Shown here: piece after piece, positions 44,764 through 54,053 of the stretch
Layout of the letters: every line of letters begins with the position of its first letter
Numbering within the stretch: the stretch's first letter is position 1
Source of the DNA: Pseudobacter sp051955275
GTDB lineage: Bacteria; Bacteroidota; Bacteroidia; Chitinophagales; Chitinophagaceae
Direction: 5' to 3'
Length of the DNA: 64,000 bases
NCBI RefSeq assembly: GCF_051955275.1
Contig: NZ_JBQCGW010000003.1
Location: 34,611-98,610 of the forward strand
The notes under the pieces: generated by a model
Database searches by the model: none
Seen by the model: the letters and a program-made list of their open reading frames with translations, nothing else
Told to the model about the DNA's origin: nothing
Position numbers and translations under genes: made by a program

Positions 44764-45372
44764 TCAGTAGTGGTTGGCAAAATTGCTATAGAGTTTCATT
44801 CCGAACTTATGGCTCTTTTCCGGGTGGAACTGTACTCCCATAATGTTATCTTTCTTAACAGAAGCCGTAAAAGGGTATCCATAATCAGCAGTAGCAGTCA
44901 CATATTCAGGGCTGCACAGCACATGATAGGAATGCACAAAATAAAATCTTGGTTCAATGATATCGGCATATAACTTTTCACCTTCTGCGGGTACAATATC
45001 GGTCCATGCCATATGCGGTACTTTGAGGCCCTTGATTTCGGGCTGGCGGAAACGCACCACTTCTCCTGCTATCCATCCCAGCCCCGGCTCTTTCCCTTCT
45101 TCACTTTTCTCCATCAGCATCTGCACACCCACACAAACACCGAGAACGGGTGTTTGCTGCCGCAGTACTTTATGTTGAAGTGTGTCAAAAAAAGGAGCAT
45201 TCCTGATCTGCTTCATGCAATAATCGAAATGGCCAACTCCTGGCAAAATCAGCTTCTCACAGGCTTCTATAAGAGTAGGATCTGAAGTGATGGTTGCTTT
45301 CACCCCGATTTTCTTTAGCATATTGCCAATGGAAGTGATATTACCAATGCCATAATCCAGGATTGCAATCAT
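44764..45372 (-). CDS. HisH-like glutamine amidotransferase subunit
   Basis: A 202-aa class I glutamine amidotransferase. The nucleophile Cys lies in LGVCVGVQMLMEKSEEG and the His-Glu pair in GVQFHPEKSHKFG. The start MIAILDYGIGNITSIGNML is typical of HisH. It provides ammonia by glutamine hydrolysis to the HisF-like/WbpG-like enzymes. It overlaps the preceding glycosyltransferase by 4 nt. Confidence 0.9.
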   Translation of the reverse strand: MIAILDYGIGNITSIGNMLKKIGVKATITSDPTLIEACEKLILPGVGHFDYCMKQIRNAPFFDTLQHKVLRQQTPVLGVCVGVQMLMEKSEEGKEPGLGWIAGEVVRFRQPEIKGLKVPHMAWTDIVPAEGEKLYADIIEPRFYFVHSYHVLCSPEYVTATADYGYPFTASVKKDNIMGVQFHPEKSHKFGMKLYSNFANHY

Positions 45373-46496
45373 CTGAATATATTGATAAGATTTAATTCTT
45401 GGGTTACCACCTGGTCAATGCCGCATTTCTCCCTGATGGAAGACGAAGCAGTATGAGACAGCTGCCTGTATAAGGCTGGTTGCTGATATAACAATTCGAG
45501 TGAACGGGCTACTTCATTTGCCGAATTGGTCAGCAATCCATTATGCCTGTTCTGTACAAATTCGGGGATAGCTGTACAATCCGTTGTCACTGGCACCAGC
45601 CCGCTCGACATGGCTTCGCACATTGAAACGCCCTGCGCGTCCTGCCTGGTGGGACAAAGGAAAACGCCGTATTCTTTATGCACTTCCGGTATCTCTGCAT
45701 TAGGAAGAAACACGTTATTCAATTTAACGTTCGGGAACTGCTTCAATGGAGCAGTCAGTGAATCGAAGTCCTTTCCTTTACCGTACAGCGCTATATCAAG
45801 TTCCTTGAAGAATGGTTTACCTGAAAGGGCCATTAAAGCATCCACTGCAATATCATTGGCGTATTTCCTGGAATTGAAAGACCGGATGAGCAGGATCTTT
45901 TTCCTGGCGTCTTCATTTTTTTCCCGGTAGTTGAACAGTGAGGCATTGATGGGATTCGGGATCACGGTATAGTTCTTCACCTTTGCAAAAAAAGCATCAG
46001 TTTCACAAATGCTTTTCATCCATTCTGAAACAAAAATAAAATGAACCCTTTTGTTCTGATTGGAATAGTTGACCATCTTCCTGAATCCAACCATTTGCCT
46101 GAAGTTCGCCCTTACAAGATGGCGAAGGCTCTTCAACAGGTCCAGTGGCTTATAATTAAAAAGCCTGCGATACCAGCCCAGGGCTTCGTATCCATGTACC
46201 CAGATCACTACAGGAATATTTATCTTCTTTATAAATTCTTCGAGCCCGCGATGATAAAAATGCAGGTAAACTATATCCGGGCTGAATGTCTCAAACTGGT
46301 TGAAAACATCCTTCAGCAACGGTGCATGTTTTACAGAAACGCCCTCATAATTGTAGTCGGGCTGTTCCCTGAAAAAAGAAACCACCTGCACTTCGGCTCC
46401 CTGCCTTATGTACTCTTTGACCCTCGTATGCACAAATACATCTCCGTACAAATTGGAAGGGGAAGGATAATCAGTGTCCAGAACGAGAATTTTCAC
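45369..46496 (-). CDS. Glycosyltransferase family 4 (GT-B)
   Basis: A 375-aa GT-B enzyme starting at GTG 46496 (then KILVLDTDYPSPSNLYGDVF). IWVHGYEALGW and HFIFVSEWMKSICE mark the linker. The donor domain has LLIRSFNSRKYANDIAVDAL, ALYGKGKDFDSLT and CPTRQDAQGVSMCEAMSSGLVPVTT with the E-x-M-x-S motif. Co-translated with HisH. Confidence 0.87.
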   Translation of the reverse strand: MKILVLDTDYPSPSNLYGDVFVHTRVKEYIRQGAEVQVVSFFREQPDYNYEGVSVKHAPLLKDVFNQFETFSPDIVYLHFYHRGLEEFIKKINIPVVIWVHGYEALGWYRRLFNYKPLDLLKSLRHLVRANFRQMVGFRKMVNYSNQNKRVHFIFVSEWMKSICETDAFFAKVKNYTVIPNPINASLFNYREKNEDARKKILLIRSFNSRKYANDIAVDALMALSGKPFFKELDIALYGKGKDFDSLTAPLKQFPNVKLNNVFLPNAEIPEVHKEYGVFLCPTRQDAQGVSMCEAMSSGLVPVTTDCTAIPEFVQNRHNGLLTNSANEVARSLELLYQQPALYRQLSHTASSSIREKCGIDQVVTQELNLINIFR

Positions 46497-46524
46497 TGCC
46501 GGAAATTTAAGAGTTTGCCTGCCT

Positions 46525-47181
46525 TTATTTTTTCAGTCTGAAGAAGTAAAAGTTTGCCATGCTACCGCTTTCATCAGCATAGTTGGCAGGCGAATATTCA
46601 TTTTCCAACTCTTTAAAGAGTTCCCATTTAGGCGCCAGGCGTGCAACATCATCAGTGAACTTCCTGTGAAATTCGTGCGACATTTCATTGGCTGGCGGGA
46701 TATGAACATTTGAGGAATAGACAATAACATATTGTTTACCGGAAGCAAAGAGGTTGATCAGGTATTGATCATATACTTTCTGTTCTACCAGGTGGTACAA
46801 CACATCCAGTGATAAGGAAAGATCACATTTCAGAAAACCAAACTTATCAGAAAAACATTCCTGATCATAAAGGAAAAAACTCTTGGATGGGTCGTTTTTG
46901 AATTTTTCAATACACTGCTTGATGACCGTGGCGGATACGTCCAGTCCAACATAATTCGGATAGGTTGCCAGGCTGGCCTGGTGGCCATCGCCGCAACCGA
47001 ATTCGATCACAGTATTGATCTGGTTCTCCTTCACGAATTCATTCAGGATGCGTGCTTTGAAATCCGCCAGTTTACCGTAAGACCCGCTTCCGGAATTCCC
47101 ACCTTTCTGATAACGGGATTCCCAGTAGTTCTTTGAATCGAACTGGTAATTGCGGATCATCCTTTTAAGTTTTGACAGCAT
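46525..47181 (-). CDS. Class I SAM-dependent methyltransferase
   Basis: A 218-aa Rossmann-like methyltransferase. Motif I is TVIEFGCGDGHQASLATY and motif II-like residues appear as LSLSLDVLYHLVEQ. The N-terminal DSKNYWESRYQKGGNSGSGS is common to sugar- or lipid-linked methyltransferases in EPS clusters. It may methylate a sugar in the repeat unit. It overlaps the flippase gene by 17 nt. Confidence 0.8.
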   Translation of the reverse strand: MLSKLKRMIRNYQFDSKNYWESRYQKGGNSGSGSYGKLADFKARILNEFVKENQINTVIEFGCGDGHQASLATYPNYVGLDVSATVIKQCIEKFKNDPSKSFFLYDQECFSDKFGFLKCDLSLSLDVLYHLVEQKVYDQYLINLFASGKQYVIVYSSNVHIPPANEMSHEFHRKFTDDVARLAPKWELFKELENEYSPANYADESGSMANFYFFRLKK

Positions 47182-48475
47182 AGCTTTTATTGTTTGTGAA
47201 TCTATAACTTAAGTAAAACGTGATAAAGTAAAGTGCTGAATAGGATACAGAATAAATGATCAGTGAAACCATGTACGGCAGATTGAACCATTTGGCTGCA
47301 AAGAAAATAAGCAGCACGGTAGAAAGCAATACAATGTCGGAGATCAGCCCTATCCATTGTTTATTTGCTATATAAGTTACATAGGTAAGTGGACTTACTA
47401 CAAACTTGAACATGAACAGGATTCCCAGTATCTGGGAAAACTGCCCGGCTTCGGCCCATCTCTCCCCAAAGAAAAATCCGAAGAGTTGTGGTCCCAGCAG
47501 CATGATAACGGCAAAAGGAAAGATTGCCAGCTTCAGCAAAGTTTTAAACACCTTCATAAATACTGGCCTGCAGGTTCCAGTCTGGTGAAAATCCTGAGCG
47601 GCCTTCTGCCTGAACACCTCACCTACTGAGGTAGATAACAATTGGGCAGGCAGTCCGAGCATCCTGTTACTGAGATTGAAAAAGCCAACAGCAGCAGTAC
47701 CTGCGGTATGACTGAGCATCAGGATTGGAATCTGGTTTGAAAAATTGTTTATGAACTCTGATGGTAAACTGTATTTCGCAAAGTTTTTATGCTTTTTTAC
47801 TATGCCGATCAATGCCTGACGTTCTTTTCTGATAGTAAGTCTCTTACCTGTCACATACCTGATGAAAAGCACCATTGCCGGTATTCCCTGCCCGAGCACC
47901 AACCCTACGATAAGTCCCATTGGGCTGGCAGTAAGCAGGCCGGCAGTAATAGAAAACGCAGGAGTTACAAAAGCCGTGGTCAGCCTGATAACGGCTATGG
48001 CCTTGAATTCTTTATTTCTGACAGCAAAAGCATACAAACCGTTACTGATTCCGGTAAACAAGATAGAAAGCGGTACCAGGTACAGCCAGTTCCTGATCTG
48101 TTCTGAACCTAGTATGCGGGCAATAGGTAAGCTGAAAAGCAGAATAGCAAGCAGAGATAACAAAGCCACACAGATGCCGATGATACCTGTAATGGTTACA
48201 GCCAGCTCAGCTTCATCATTGTCCGGCGCTGTTACTATGGCATTATGATACTGGAATGTACTCAATGCTCCTCCTAATCCGGAGATGAGCATGAAAAGTC
48301 CGAGCAATCCGTAATAATCAGGATGATAAATATGAGTCAACACGGGGGCTGTTACCAGAGAGATCCCTTGTGCAATGACTGTACCAGACGTGAGAATGAA
48401 CGTACTTCTGGCAAATTCCGTCTTTAATATTTTCCTGGAAGCCAGTTTTAGCCGTGCAATCACTGCCGATAACAT
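47165..48475 (-). CDS. Wzx-like oligosaccharide flippase
   Basis: About 436 aa from ATG 48475 (MLSAVIARLKLASRKILKTE); a GTG at 48526 would extend it by 17 residues and overlap the kinase gene. About 12-14 TM helices; ILTSGTVIAQGISLVTAPVLTHIYHPDYYG and YSLPSEFINNFSNQIPILMLSHTAG are typical of the polysaccharide-specific transport subgroup of MATE-like flippases. It moves lipid-linked repeat units across the inner membrane. Confidence 0.85.
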   Translation of the reverse strand: MLSAVIARLKLASRKILKTEFARSTFILTSGTVIAQGISLVTAPVLTHIYHPDYYGLLGLFMLISGLGGALSTFQYHNAIVTAPDNDEAELAVTITGIIGICVALLSLLAILLFSLPIARILGSEQIRNWLYLVPLSILFTGISNGLYAFAVRNKEFKAIAVIRLTTAFVTPAFSITAGLLTASPMGLIVGLVLGQGIPAMVLFIRYVTGKRLTIRKERQALIGIVKKHKNFAKYSLPSEFINNFSNQIPILMLSHTAGTAAVGFFNLSNRMLGLPAQLLSTSVGEVFRQKAAQDFHQTGTCRPVFMKVFKTLLKLAIFPFAVIMLLGPQLFGFFFGERWAEAGQFSQILGILFMFKFVVSPLTYVTYIANKQWIGLISDIVLLSTVLLIFFAAKWFNLPYMVSLIIYSVSYSALYFITFYLSYRFTNNKSYAVKT

Positions 48476-48509
48476 TTTCTGATATATAACTTGAATTTCA
48501 CTTTTTTGA

Positions 48510-50900
48510 TTACTTGCGTTTTCCACCGAACAAACGGCCGAACCAAAGCCAAACCCGCTTTAAACCTGTTGCGTTCTCACCTTCAAAATATCCGGGTTTG
48601 TTGCCATAGCCATAGCCGTAACCATATCCGTAGCCATAATGCCCACCATAACTGGCGCTCGATTTAATATCGTTGATGATAAGCGATATCCTCGGCATTT
48701 TTTGGTTCACGTATACCTGATTAATAAACTCGATCTGTTTTTTGAAAGTATAGCCCTGCCTGATGATGAACAGAGTACTGTCTACATGCTCACTCAAAAT
48801 GATGCTGTCACTTACCAGTCCTACCGGAGCTGTATCCACGATCACGAAATCGAAGTTGGCACGAACATAATCGAACAGTTCTTTGATCTTGACATCCAGC
48901 AGCAACTCCGCCGGGTTGGGAGGCACAGGTCCGCAGGCAATTACATACAGATTTTCCGTGTTGGCCACTTTAATAGGAAGTGATTCCAGTGTGGCTGCTC
49001 CCACAATATAATTGGTGATACCAGTCTTGGGGGTGATTTTAAGTCCGTTAAGAATCTTCGGTTTGCGGATATCCAGCTCAAGAATCACCGTTTTTTTACC
49101 GGTCAGCGCCATTACTGCGCCGATATTGGTAGTAACGAATGATTTACCCTCACCGCTGAAAGAGGAGGTTACCAGTACAACAGGCTTATCGATCTTGTTG
49201 ATGATATAGTTCATGTTTGTACGGATAATACGGAACTGCTCGCTGATAAAGCGCCTGTTCTTATCCGTTACTACCAGTACCTGCTCTTCATAAGAGTGGC
49301 CAACTTCGCCGATGATCGGAGCGTTGGTGATTTTTTCCACTTCCGATTTGGAAGTAACCTTGTCATTCAGGTATTCCCTCAATGCAATAAGGGCTATTGG
49401 CAGCGCCAAACCGATCAGCAAAGCTGTCAGATAGACCGTTCTTCTTTTGGGAAGAACAGGAATAGTGGACGGAACTGCTTTCTCTATCACCCTTGAATTG
49501 GAAATAGTGGAAGCTGCAGATATCGCCGTTTCTTCTTTCTTGGTGAGCAGGAAAATATAAAGTTCCTCTTTGATCTTTTGTTGCCTTTGAATATCGAGCA
49601 ATTGCCTGGCCTTACCGGGAACAGATTTAATCAAGGCTTCAGCCTGCCTGCTTTTACCATAGAGGTCGTTCCTTGCAATCAGGTAGGTCTGACGGATGTT
49701 CCGGAGATTCTCAATGATATCTTGCCGGAGTTTTTCCATACTCACTTCGAGATTTATGATGATTGGGCTCTTCTCTGTTATCCCTGAACTGAGGCTGCTT
49801 TCTCTTCTTAGCGCCAGATCATTGTATTGGGTGATCAAAGTGGCCAGTGTAGGATCAGGGACAGTAAGGTTCGGAGGAACGATCTTGTGAAGACCATCAG
49901 GACTGCTCAGATAGCCGAGAATATAATCAACCACCTTGAGTTTCACTTCCTGCTCGGCAATCAGTTTATCTGTTTCTTCAAATTTGTTGAAGAAGAGATT
50001 GGATTGTTCCTGAATATCCAGCAACTGGTTTTGTTCACGGAAGTTCTTCAGATTTCCTTCTACCCTGTCAAGCTCCTGCCTGATCGAATCCGTTCTTTCA
50101 TCGATGAACTTGAGGATGTTGAAAGCCATCTTATTGTTGTCCTCGATATTCCAGTAATCATACTCCTCCATCAGGGCATTGATGATGTCCATGCCCAGCT
50201 TCACATTGGCAGTGGAATAAGTTATGGTCAGGATGTTCGACTGATCATTGATCTGAGCAATATCCAGTCCGGCCCTGATATTATTGGCTACTTCTTCCGC
50301 AGGCTCCCAGCTGATTAAAAAGATCTTGCTGGTGAAGAACCGGAAACCATAGTTTGTTTTCATGATCCGGAATTCACCCACATTGTTTTCGAAGATCTCC
50401 CCAAATGACCTTGTTTCACTGCCATTATTGACGGTATACTGGTTGTCGTTAATTACATTAATCTCAAAGGAACAACTAGCAGAAGAATCCTTTATTTTGA
50501 TAACATCCAGCATTAATGGGGAGTCTCTGTAGATCATGGATGTTTTGATCTTCCCTTTATTAAAGTAAGACTTCTGTAGCCCCAGCCTTTTCACCACTCT
50601 TGCCAGCATCGGCCTTGATTTGAGAATTTCCTTCTCATTGCTCAGGTTGGCGCCGGAATTGAACATGAGGATCTCATCGAATTTTTCGTTGCCACGAGGC
50701 ATATTCTTATCATTCTTCACCAGCAATGCCCCCTTCACATTATAGATATCTGTAGAATACCTAAGCTTAAAATAAGCCAGGGATAACATAACAGCCAGGG
50801 ATAAGAGAATCCAGGGAATGTATTTAAGATACTTCAATATGAATTCCCTTGGACTGAAAGAGAAGGCTTTCTCACCTGGCGACTGGAGTTGTGGTTCCAT
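48510..50900 (-). CDS. Wzc-like polysaccharide co-polymerase and tyrosine autokinase
   Basis: About 796 aa from ATG 50900 (MEPQLQSPGEKAF); a TTG at 50942 is the only earlier option. Two TM helices (IPWILLSLAVMLSLAYF near the N-terminus; RRTVYLTALLIGLALPIALIAL near 500) flank a coiled-coil periplasmic Wzz/GNVR region. The cytoplasmic BY-kinase has Walker A SSFSGEGKS, A' LELDIRKPK and Walker B FVIVDTAPVG. The tail is Tyr-rich with an alternating GY run. It controls chain length and export together with Wza, and is probably reset by the YwqE-type phosphatase at the operon's end. Confidence 0.93.
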   Translation of the reverse strand: MEPQLQSPGEKAFSFSPREFILKYLKYIPWILLSLAVMLSLAYFKLRYSTDIYNVKGALLVKNDKNMPRGNEKFDEILMFNSGANLSNEKEILKSRPMLARVVKRLGLQKSYFNKGKIKTSMIYRDSPLMLDVIKIKDSSASCSFEINVINDNQYTVNNGSETRSFGEIFENNVGEFRIMKTNYGFRFFTSKIFLISWEPAEEVANNIRAGLDIAQINDQSNILTITYSTANVKLGMDIINALMEEYDYWNIEDNNKMAFNILKFIDERTDSIRQELDRVEGNLKNFREQNQLLDIQEQSNLFFNKFEETDKLIAEQEVKLKVVDYILGYLSSPDGLHKIVPPNLTVPDPTLATLITQYNDLALRRESSLSSGITEKSPIIINLEVSMEKLRQDIIENLRNIRQTYLIARNDLYGKSRQAEALIKSVPGKARQLLDIQRQQKIKEELYIFLLTKKEETAISAASTISNSRVIEKAVPSTIPVLPKRRTVYLTALLIGLALPIALIALREYLNDKVTSKSEVEKITNAPIIGEVGHSYEEQVLVVTDKNRRFISEQFRIIRTNMNYIINKIDKPVVLVTSSFSGEGKSFVTTNIGAVMALTGKKTVILELDIRKPKILNGLKITPKTGITNYIVGAATLESLPIKVANTENLYVIACGPVPPNPAELLLDVKIKELFDYVRANFDFVIVDTAPVGLVSDSIILSEHVDSTLFIIRQGYTFKKQIEFINQVYVNQKMPRISLIINDIKSSASYGGHYGYGYGYGYGYGNKPGYFEGENATGLKRVWLWFGRLFGGKRK

Positions 50901-50946
50901 ATTATCTGATAATAGAGCTATTAATTTGTTAGCTGAAGTCAATCAC

Positions 50947-51759
50947 TTAGTTCCTGAAAAGCGTAATCACTACCGCCGCAGCCGTAATGATGCTGGTAAA
51001 AATGGAAACATTCCTGATAGTAACCTGATCGGTACCCTGCAGTTTGCGCTTGTTTTGGGCCACTATCACAACATCATTCTGCTGAAGGAAATAATAGGGA
51101 GATTCAAATATTGCAGCATCTGTCAGGTTGAGCCTCCCGAATTCGCGTTTGCCATTAATTTCCCGGATGATGGTCACATTATCTTTTATAGCCCAGTTAG
51201 ACAGATCGCCTGCAAGGCCAAGCGCTTCAAGAATAGTTACTCTTTCAGCAGGAATGCTGTATACACCCGGACGGGTAACCTCACCGATAAGCGTTACTTT
51301 GAAATTATTGAAACGGATATCAAAAGCAGGATTGACGAGCAATCCTTTTTTATTGAATTCGTTGGTAAGCAAAACAGACAGTTGTTTTTTAGTAAGGCCT
51401 TCCGCCTTCTGTTTTCCAACTCCCGGCATCCTGATGTATCCTTCCTGATCAACCAGATAGCCGTCGCCCTTAGCTGCTCCTCCATCCGGAAGCGCCGAAG
51501 CAGCGCCGTTTTTTACGCCATCCTGTGGAAGGGCAAGTGAATTGCCCTGATTGTACAGCGCGGAAGCTGTAGGGTTATCGCTGAATACGGTGATCACCAA
51601 TAGATCACCCTGCTGAATCAGTGGCTCAGGAATCTTTACCTGTGCATATCTGGTAGTATCAAAGGATGTTTCGAGATATTGAATTGGTTTCTTGGCTAAG
51701 CAGGAAGGGAATAACCAAATGCAGATCATTAACCCTGTTAACTGGACAATTAATTTCAT
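50947..51759 (-). CDS. Wza-like polysaccharide export lipoprotein
   Basis: A 270-aa exported protein with lipobox LFPSC (Cys20). The Poly_export domain (IQQGDLLVITVFSDNPTAS) is followed by YLVDQEGYIRMPGVG and an SLBB repeat (FKVTLIGEVTRPGVYSI). A C-terminal hydrophobic segment (IFTSIITAAAVVITLF) resembles the outer-membrane helix of Wza. It forms the outer-membrane exit channel and precedes the co-polymerase by 46 nt. Confidence 0.92.
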   Translation of the reverse strand: MKLIVQLTGLMICIWLFPSCLAKKPIQYLETSFDTTRYAQVKIPEPLIQQGDLLVITVFSDNPTASALYNQGNSLALPQDGVKNGAASALPDGGAAKGDGYLVDQEGYIRMPGVGKQKAEGLTKKQLSVLLTNEFNKKGLLVNPAFDIRFNNFKVTLIGEVTRPGVYSIPAERVTILEALGLAGDLSNWAIKDNVTIIREINGKREFGRLNLTDAAIFESPYYFLQQNDVVIVAQNKRKLQGTDQVTIRNVSIFTSIITAAAVVITLFRN

Positions 51760-51785
51760 GAAAGGCTGTTGTTATTTATTCTGGA

Positions 51786-52298
51786 TCAACGCTTTGGCTT
51801 TTTGACCAAGGAGACCCTCGATTTATCAATATATGCTGTCAATGAATATCCGATACTTTCTATAATAACTTCCACCTTTTTCCTCAGCACCCTCACAACG
51901 GTGGCTTCCTTATCCATGAATGCACCGTTCTCGATATATACCACTGAGTTGGGTTCCAGGTTCAGCGGCCTTGCTTCCACGTCCTCATACTCATCCAGGA
52001 ATTTCCGGATGGTCTCTATCTCTTTCTCTCCGATAGTGGCAGGCTTACCCAGCCAGTACACAAAATTCACTACACCGTTTACCATGCGCACGGGTGTTTT
52101 CTCACTCTCACTGCATTTTACAAATACGTAGGATTTGAAGAGCGGCTCCTCAACGATCTTGTACCGGTCGCTCCATTTACGACGCACTTTGTTCAATGGG
52201 CAATAGCTCTCAACACCTTTCTCTTGTAAAATACGATATACCTTCTTCTCCCATCTGGGTTTGGTGTATACCGCGTACCATTTTCTGGTTGAATTCAT
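51786..52298 (-). CDS. UpxY-type NusG paralogue (processive antiterminator)
   Basis: A 170-aa NusG/RfaH family protein. The NGN domain opens with RKWYAVYTKPRWEKKVYRIL and contains VEEPLFKSYVFVKC; a KOW domain with VYIENGAFMDKEATVVRVL follows. It is the first gene of a 28-gene polysaccharide operon, the position held by UpxY proteins in Bacteroides capsule loci, where they prevent premature termination of their own operon. A leader of about 310 nt precedes it. Confidence 0.92.
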   Translation of the reverse strand: MNSTRKWYAVYTKPRWEKKVYRILQEKGVESYCPLNKVRRKWSDRYKIVEEPLFKSYVFVKCSESEKTPVRMVNGVVNFVYWLGKPATIGEKEIETIRKFLDEYEDVEARPLNLEPNSVVYIENGAFMDKEATVVRVLRKKVEVIIESIGYSLTAYIDKSRVSLVKKPKR

Positions 52299-52417
52299 GA
52301 ATACAGGTCGTTAGAAGATACAGCTTCGCCACCTCAGTTACAAGAAATGCTTATAACCAAATGGCTGTCAATAGAATAACAACAAATCCTTATTACAAGC
52401 CCATCATAACGCAATAA

Positions 52418-52454
52418 GGGTATTTTCCAGTATTAGCATACTGAAAATATACCC
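52418..52454. promoter_or_regulatory. Leader hairpin of the UpxY operon
   Basis: The arms GGGTATTTTCCAGTAT and ATACTGAAAATATACCC pair over about 16 bp with one bulge around a 4-nt loop (TAGC). No U-tract follows in the direction of UpxY transcription, so it is not a simple terminator. It may be a pause or antiterminator-loading element. Confidence 0.5.
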
Positions 52455-52619
52455 TTCACAATAAAATCGATTCAATTGAGTGGTAGGCTTATTGAATTTC
52501 ACAGGAATTTGTTCCAAGATTAATGGCAGTAAAGCAAATGATGATTTACCAGCACCACCAGCCGTGTAAACACTTAAACGATCATCACTACTTAAACCGG
52601 AAAATACTTTCGACGCTTG

Positions 52620-52627
52620 CAAATATA
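52620..52627 (-). promoter_or_regulatory. -7 element of the exopolysaccharide operon
   Basis: The minus strand reads TATATTTG, an exact TAnnTTTG match. The predicted start near 52613 gives a 5' leader of about 310 nt before UpxY. The -33 region (TGGCA) is only a partial match. Confidence 0.5.
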
Positions 52628-52847
52628 AGGGATTTTTAATGTGTTTGCCATTCCGCTAAGAAGACTAACACATTATTTTTGAACCACAAATCCAATTTCC
52701 TCAGTCACAGATTTTCCTTCTATACAAATGCTCTGCCAGAAGCTTCTTTTTTAGGTACCAGTCACAATTTTCTCTGTACGGGCCGCTTTGCCCGCTAAAA
52801 TCTTATCAATGGAATCATTATCTTTAATTCCCTGAAAATCTACTGTT

Positions 52848-54029
52848 TTGAACCAACGCTTCTATTCCCTCGACGTATTCCGTGGCGCTACAGTTGCGCT
52901 CATGATACTGGTAAACAACCCTGGCAGCTGGTCTCATTTGTATGGCCCCCTGGCCCACGCCCCCTGGCATGGTTGTACTCCTACAGACCTGGTATTTCCA
53001 TTTTTTCTTTTCGCGGTCGGCAATGCCATGGCATTTGTACTACCCAGGCTGGAAGCAGCCGGTACGCCCGTTTTCCTGAAAAAAGTGTTTAAAAGAAGTA
53101 TCATCATCTTCGCCATCGGCCTCTTCCTCAACTGGGCCCCTTTCCTGAAATGGAGTGACGGAGCCCTCGTATTCAGGCACTGGGTGGATCCGCAGAATCC
53201 GGAAAGCGGGGTCCGCATCCTCGGCGTATTGCAAAGGATCGCCATCAGCTACCTCCTGGCTTCACTGATCATCTACTTCCTGAAAATGAAAGGCGCCATC
53301 ATAACCAGTTTATTAATTCTGATCGTTTACTGGTTCCTGACCGCCTACCTGGGTGCAGCGGCAGACCCTTACAGTCTCGATGGGTATTTTGGTACCCAGA
53401 TAGATAAGAACATCCTGGGCGTTGCTCATATGTACAAAGGAGAAGGGGTTCCCTTCGATCCGGAGGGACTTACCAGTACCCTCACCAGCATCGTACAGGT
53501 GATCTTCGGATACCTGGCAGGCTCCTATATTCAGAAAAAAGGGAAGACATTCGAAATGGTCTGCGGCCTGTTCGTTGCCGGTTCCATCCTCATCTTTGTG
53601 GGATTTGCCTGGGACCTGGTATTTCCGATCAACAAGAAGATCTGGACCAGCTCTTATGTGATGTACACAACGGGGCTCGCCATCATGGTACTGTCTGTAC
53701 TGATCTACTTCATTGAATTCAAAAACGCCAAAGGCAGCTGGAGTAAATTCTTTGATGTATTCGGAAAGAATGCCCTGTTTGTGTTTGCACTGAGTGGCTT
53801 TCTTCCAAAGCTATTGCCGCTTTTCCGTTGGGTGGATCATGTGGACGAAAAAGGAGCCAGTGTTTATACCAGCGCTTTCCCCTGGTTCTACAATCATATC
53901 TGCAAGCCGCTGACAGACTGGACGGACAACCCGAAGAACGGTTCATTGCTTTACGCGATCTGCATGATCGCATTTTACTGGCTGATCGTATTCTGGATGG
54001 ATAAAAAGAAGATCTATATCAAAGTATAA
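52848..54029 (+). CDS. HGSNAT-like/DUF5009 membrane acyltransferase
   Basis: A 393-aa polytopic membrane protein starting at TTG 52848 (no in-frame ATG fits; an upstream TGA closes the frame). The N-terminus RFYSLDVFRGATVALMILVNNPGSW, then HAPWHGCTPTDLVFPFFLFAVGNAM is the signature of the YeiB/heparan-alpha-glucosaminide N-acetyltransferase family. About ten TM helices. It may transfer acetyl groups to a sugar across the membrane. It is divergent from the EPS operon and shares the intergenic region, but a link is unproven. Confidence 0.85.
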   Translation: MNQRFYSLDVFRGATVALMILVNNPGSWSHLYGPLAHAPWHGCTPTDLVFPFFLFAVGNAMAFVLPRLEAAGTPVFLKKVFKRSIIIFAIGLFLNWAPFLKWSDGALVFRHWVDPQNPESGVRILGVLQRIAISYLLASLIIYFLKMKGAIITSLLILIVYWFLTAYLGAAADPYSLDGYFGTQIDKNILGVAHMYKGEGVPFDPEGLTSTLTSIVQVIFGYLAGSYIQKKGKTFEMVCGLFVAGSILIFVGFAWDLVFPINKKIWTSSYVMYTTGLAIMVLSVLIYFIEFKNAKGSWSKFFDVFGKNALFVFALSGFLPKLLPLFRWVDHVDEKGASVYTSAFPWFYNHICKPLTDWTDNPKNGSLLYAICMIAFYWLIVFWMDKKKIYIKV

Positions 54030-54053
54030 ATCCACACTCTACTCAATTAAAAT

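Larger units (their letters stand above)
52299..52847. other. Intergenic region with EPS-operon promoter and leader
   Basis: About 550 nt separate the divergent UpxY and acyltransferase genes. The minus strand carries a TAnnTTTG element (52620-52627) and then a ~310-nt leader containing a long hairpin (52418-52454). No inverted repeats flank the promoter, so it does not look invertible. Nothing convincing as a gene is seen. Confidence 0.6.

Noticed and set aside
52404..52622. Minus-strand 72-codon frame in the EPS leader
   Set aside because: It would start from TTG inside the predicted -7 element and has no RBS or family resemblance; treated as leader RNA.
52299..52847. Invertible promoter of the EPS operon, as in Bacteroides capsule loci
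   Set aside because: No inverted repeat pair flanks the predicted promoter and no serine/tyrosine recombinase gene is nearby.
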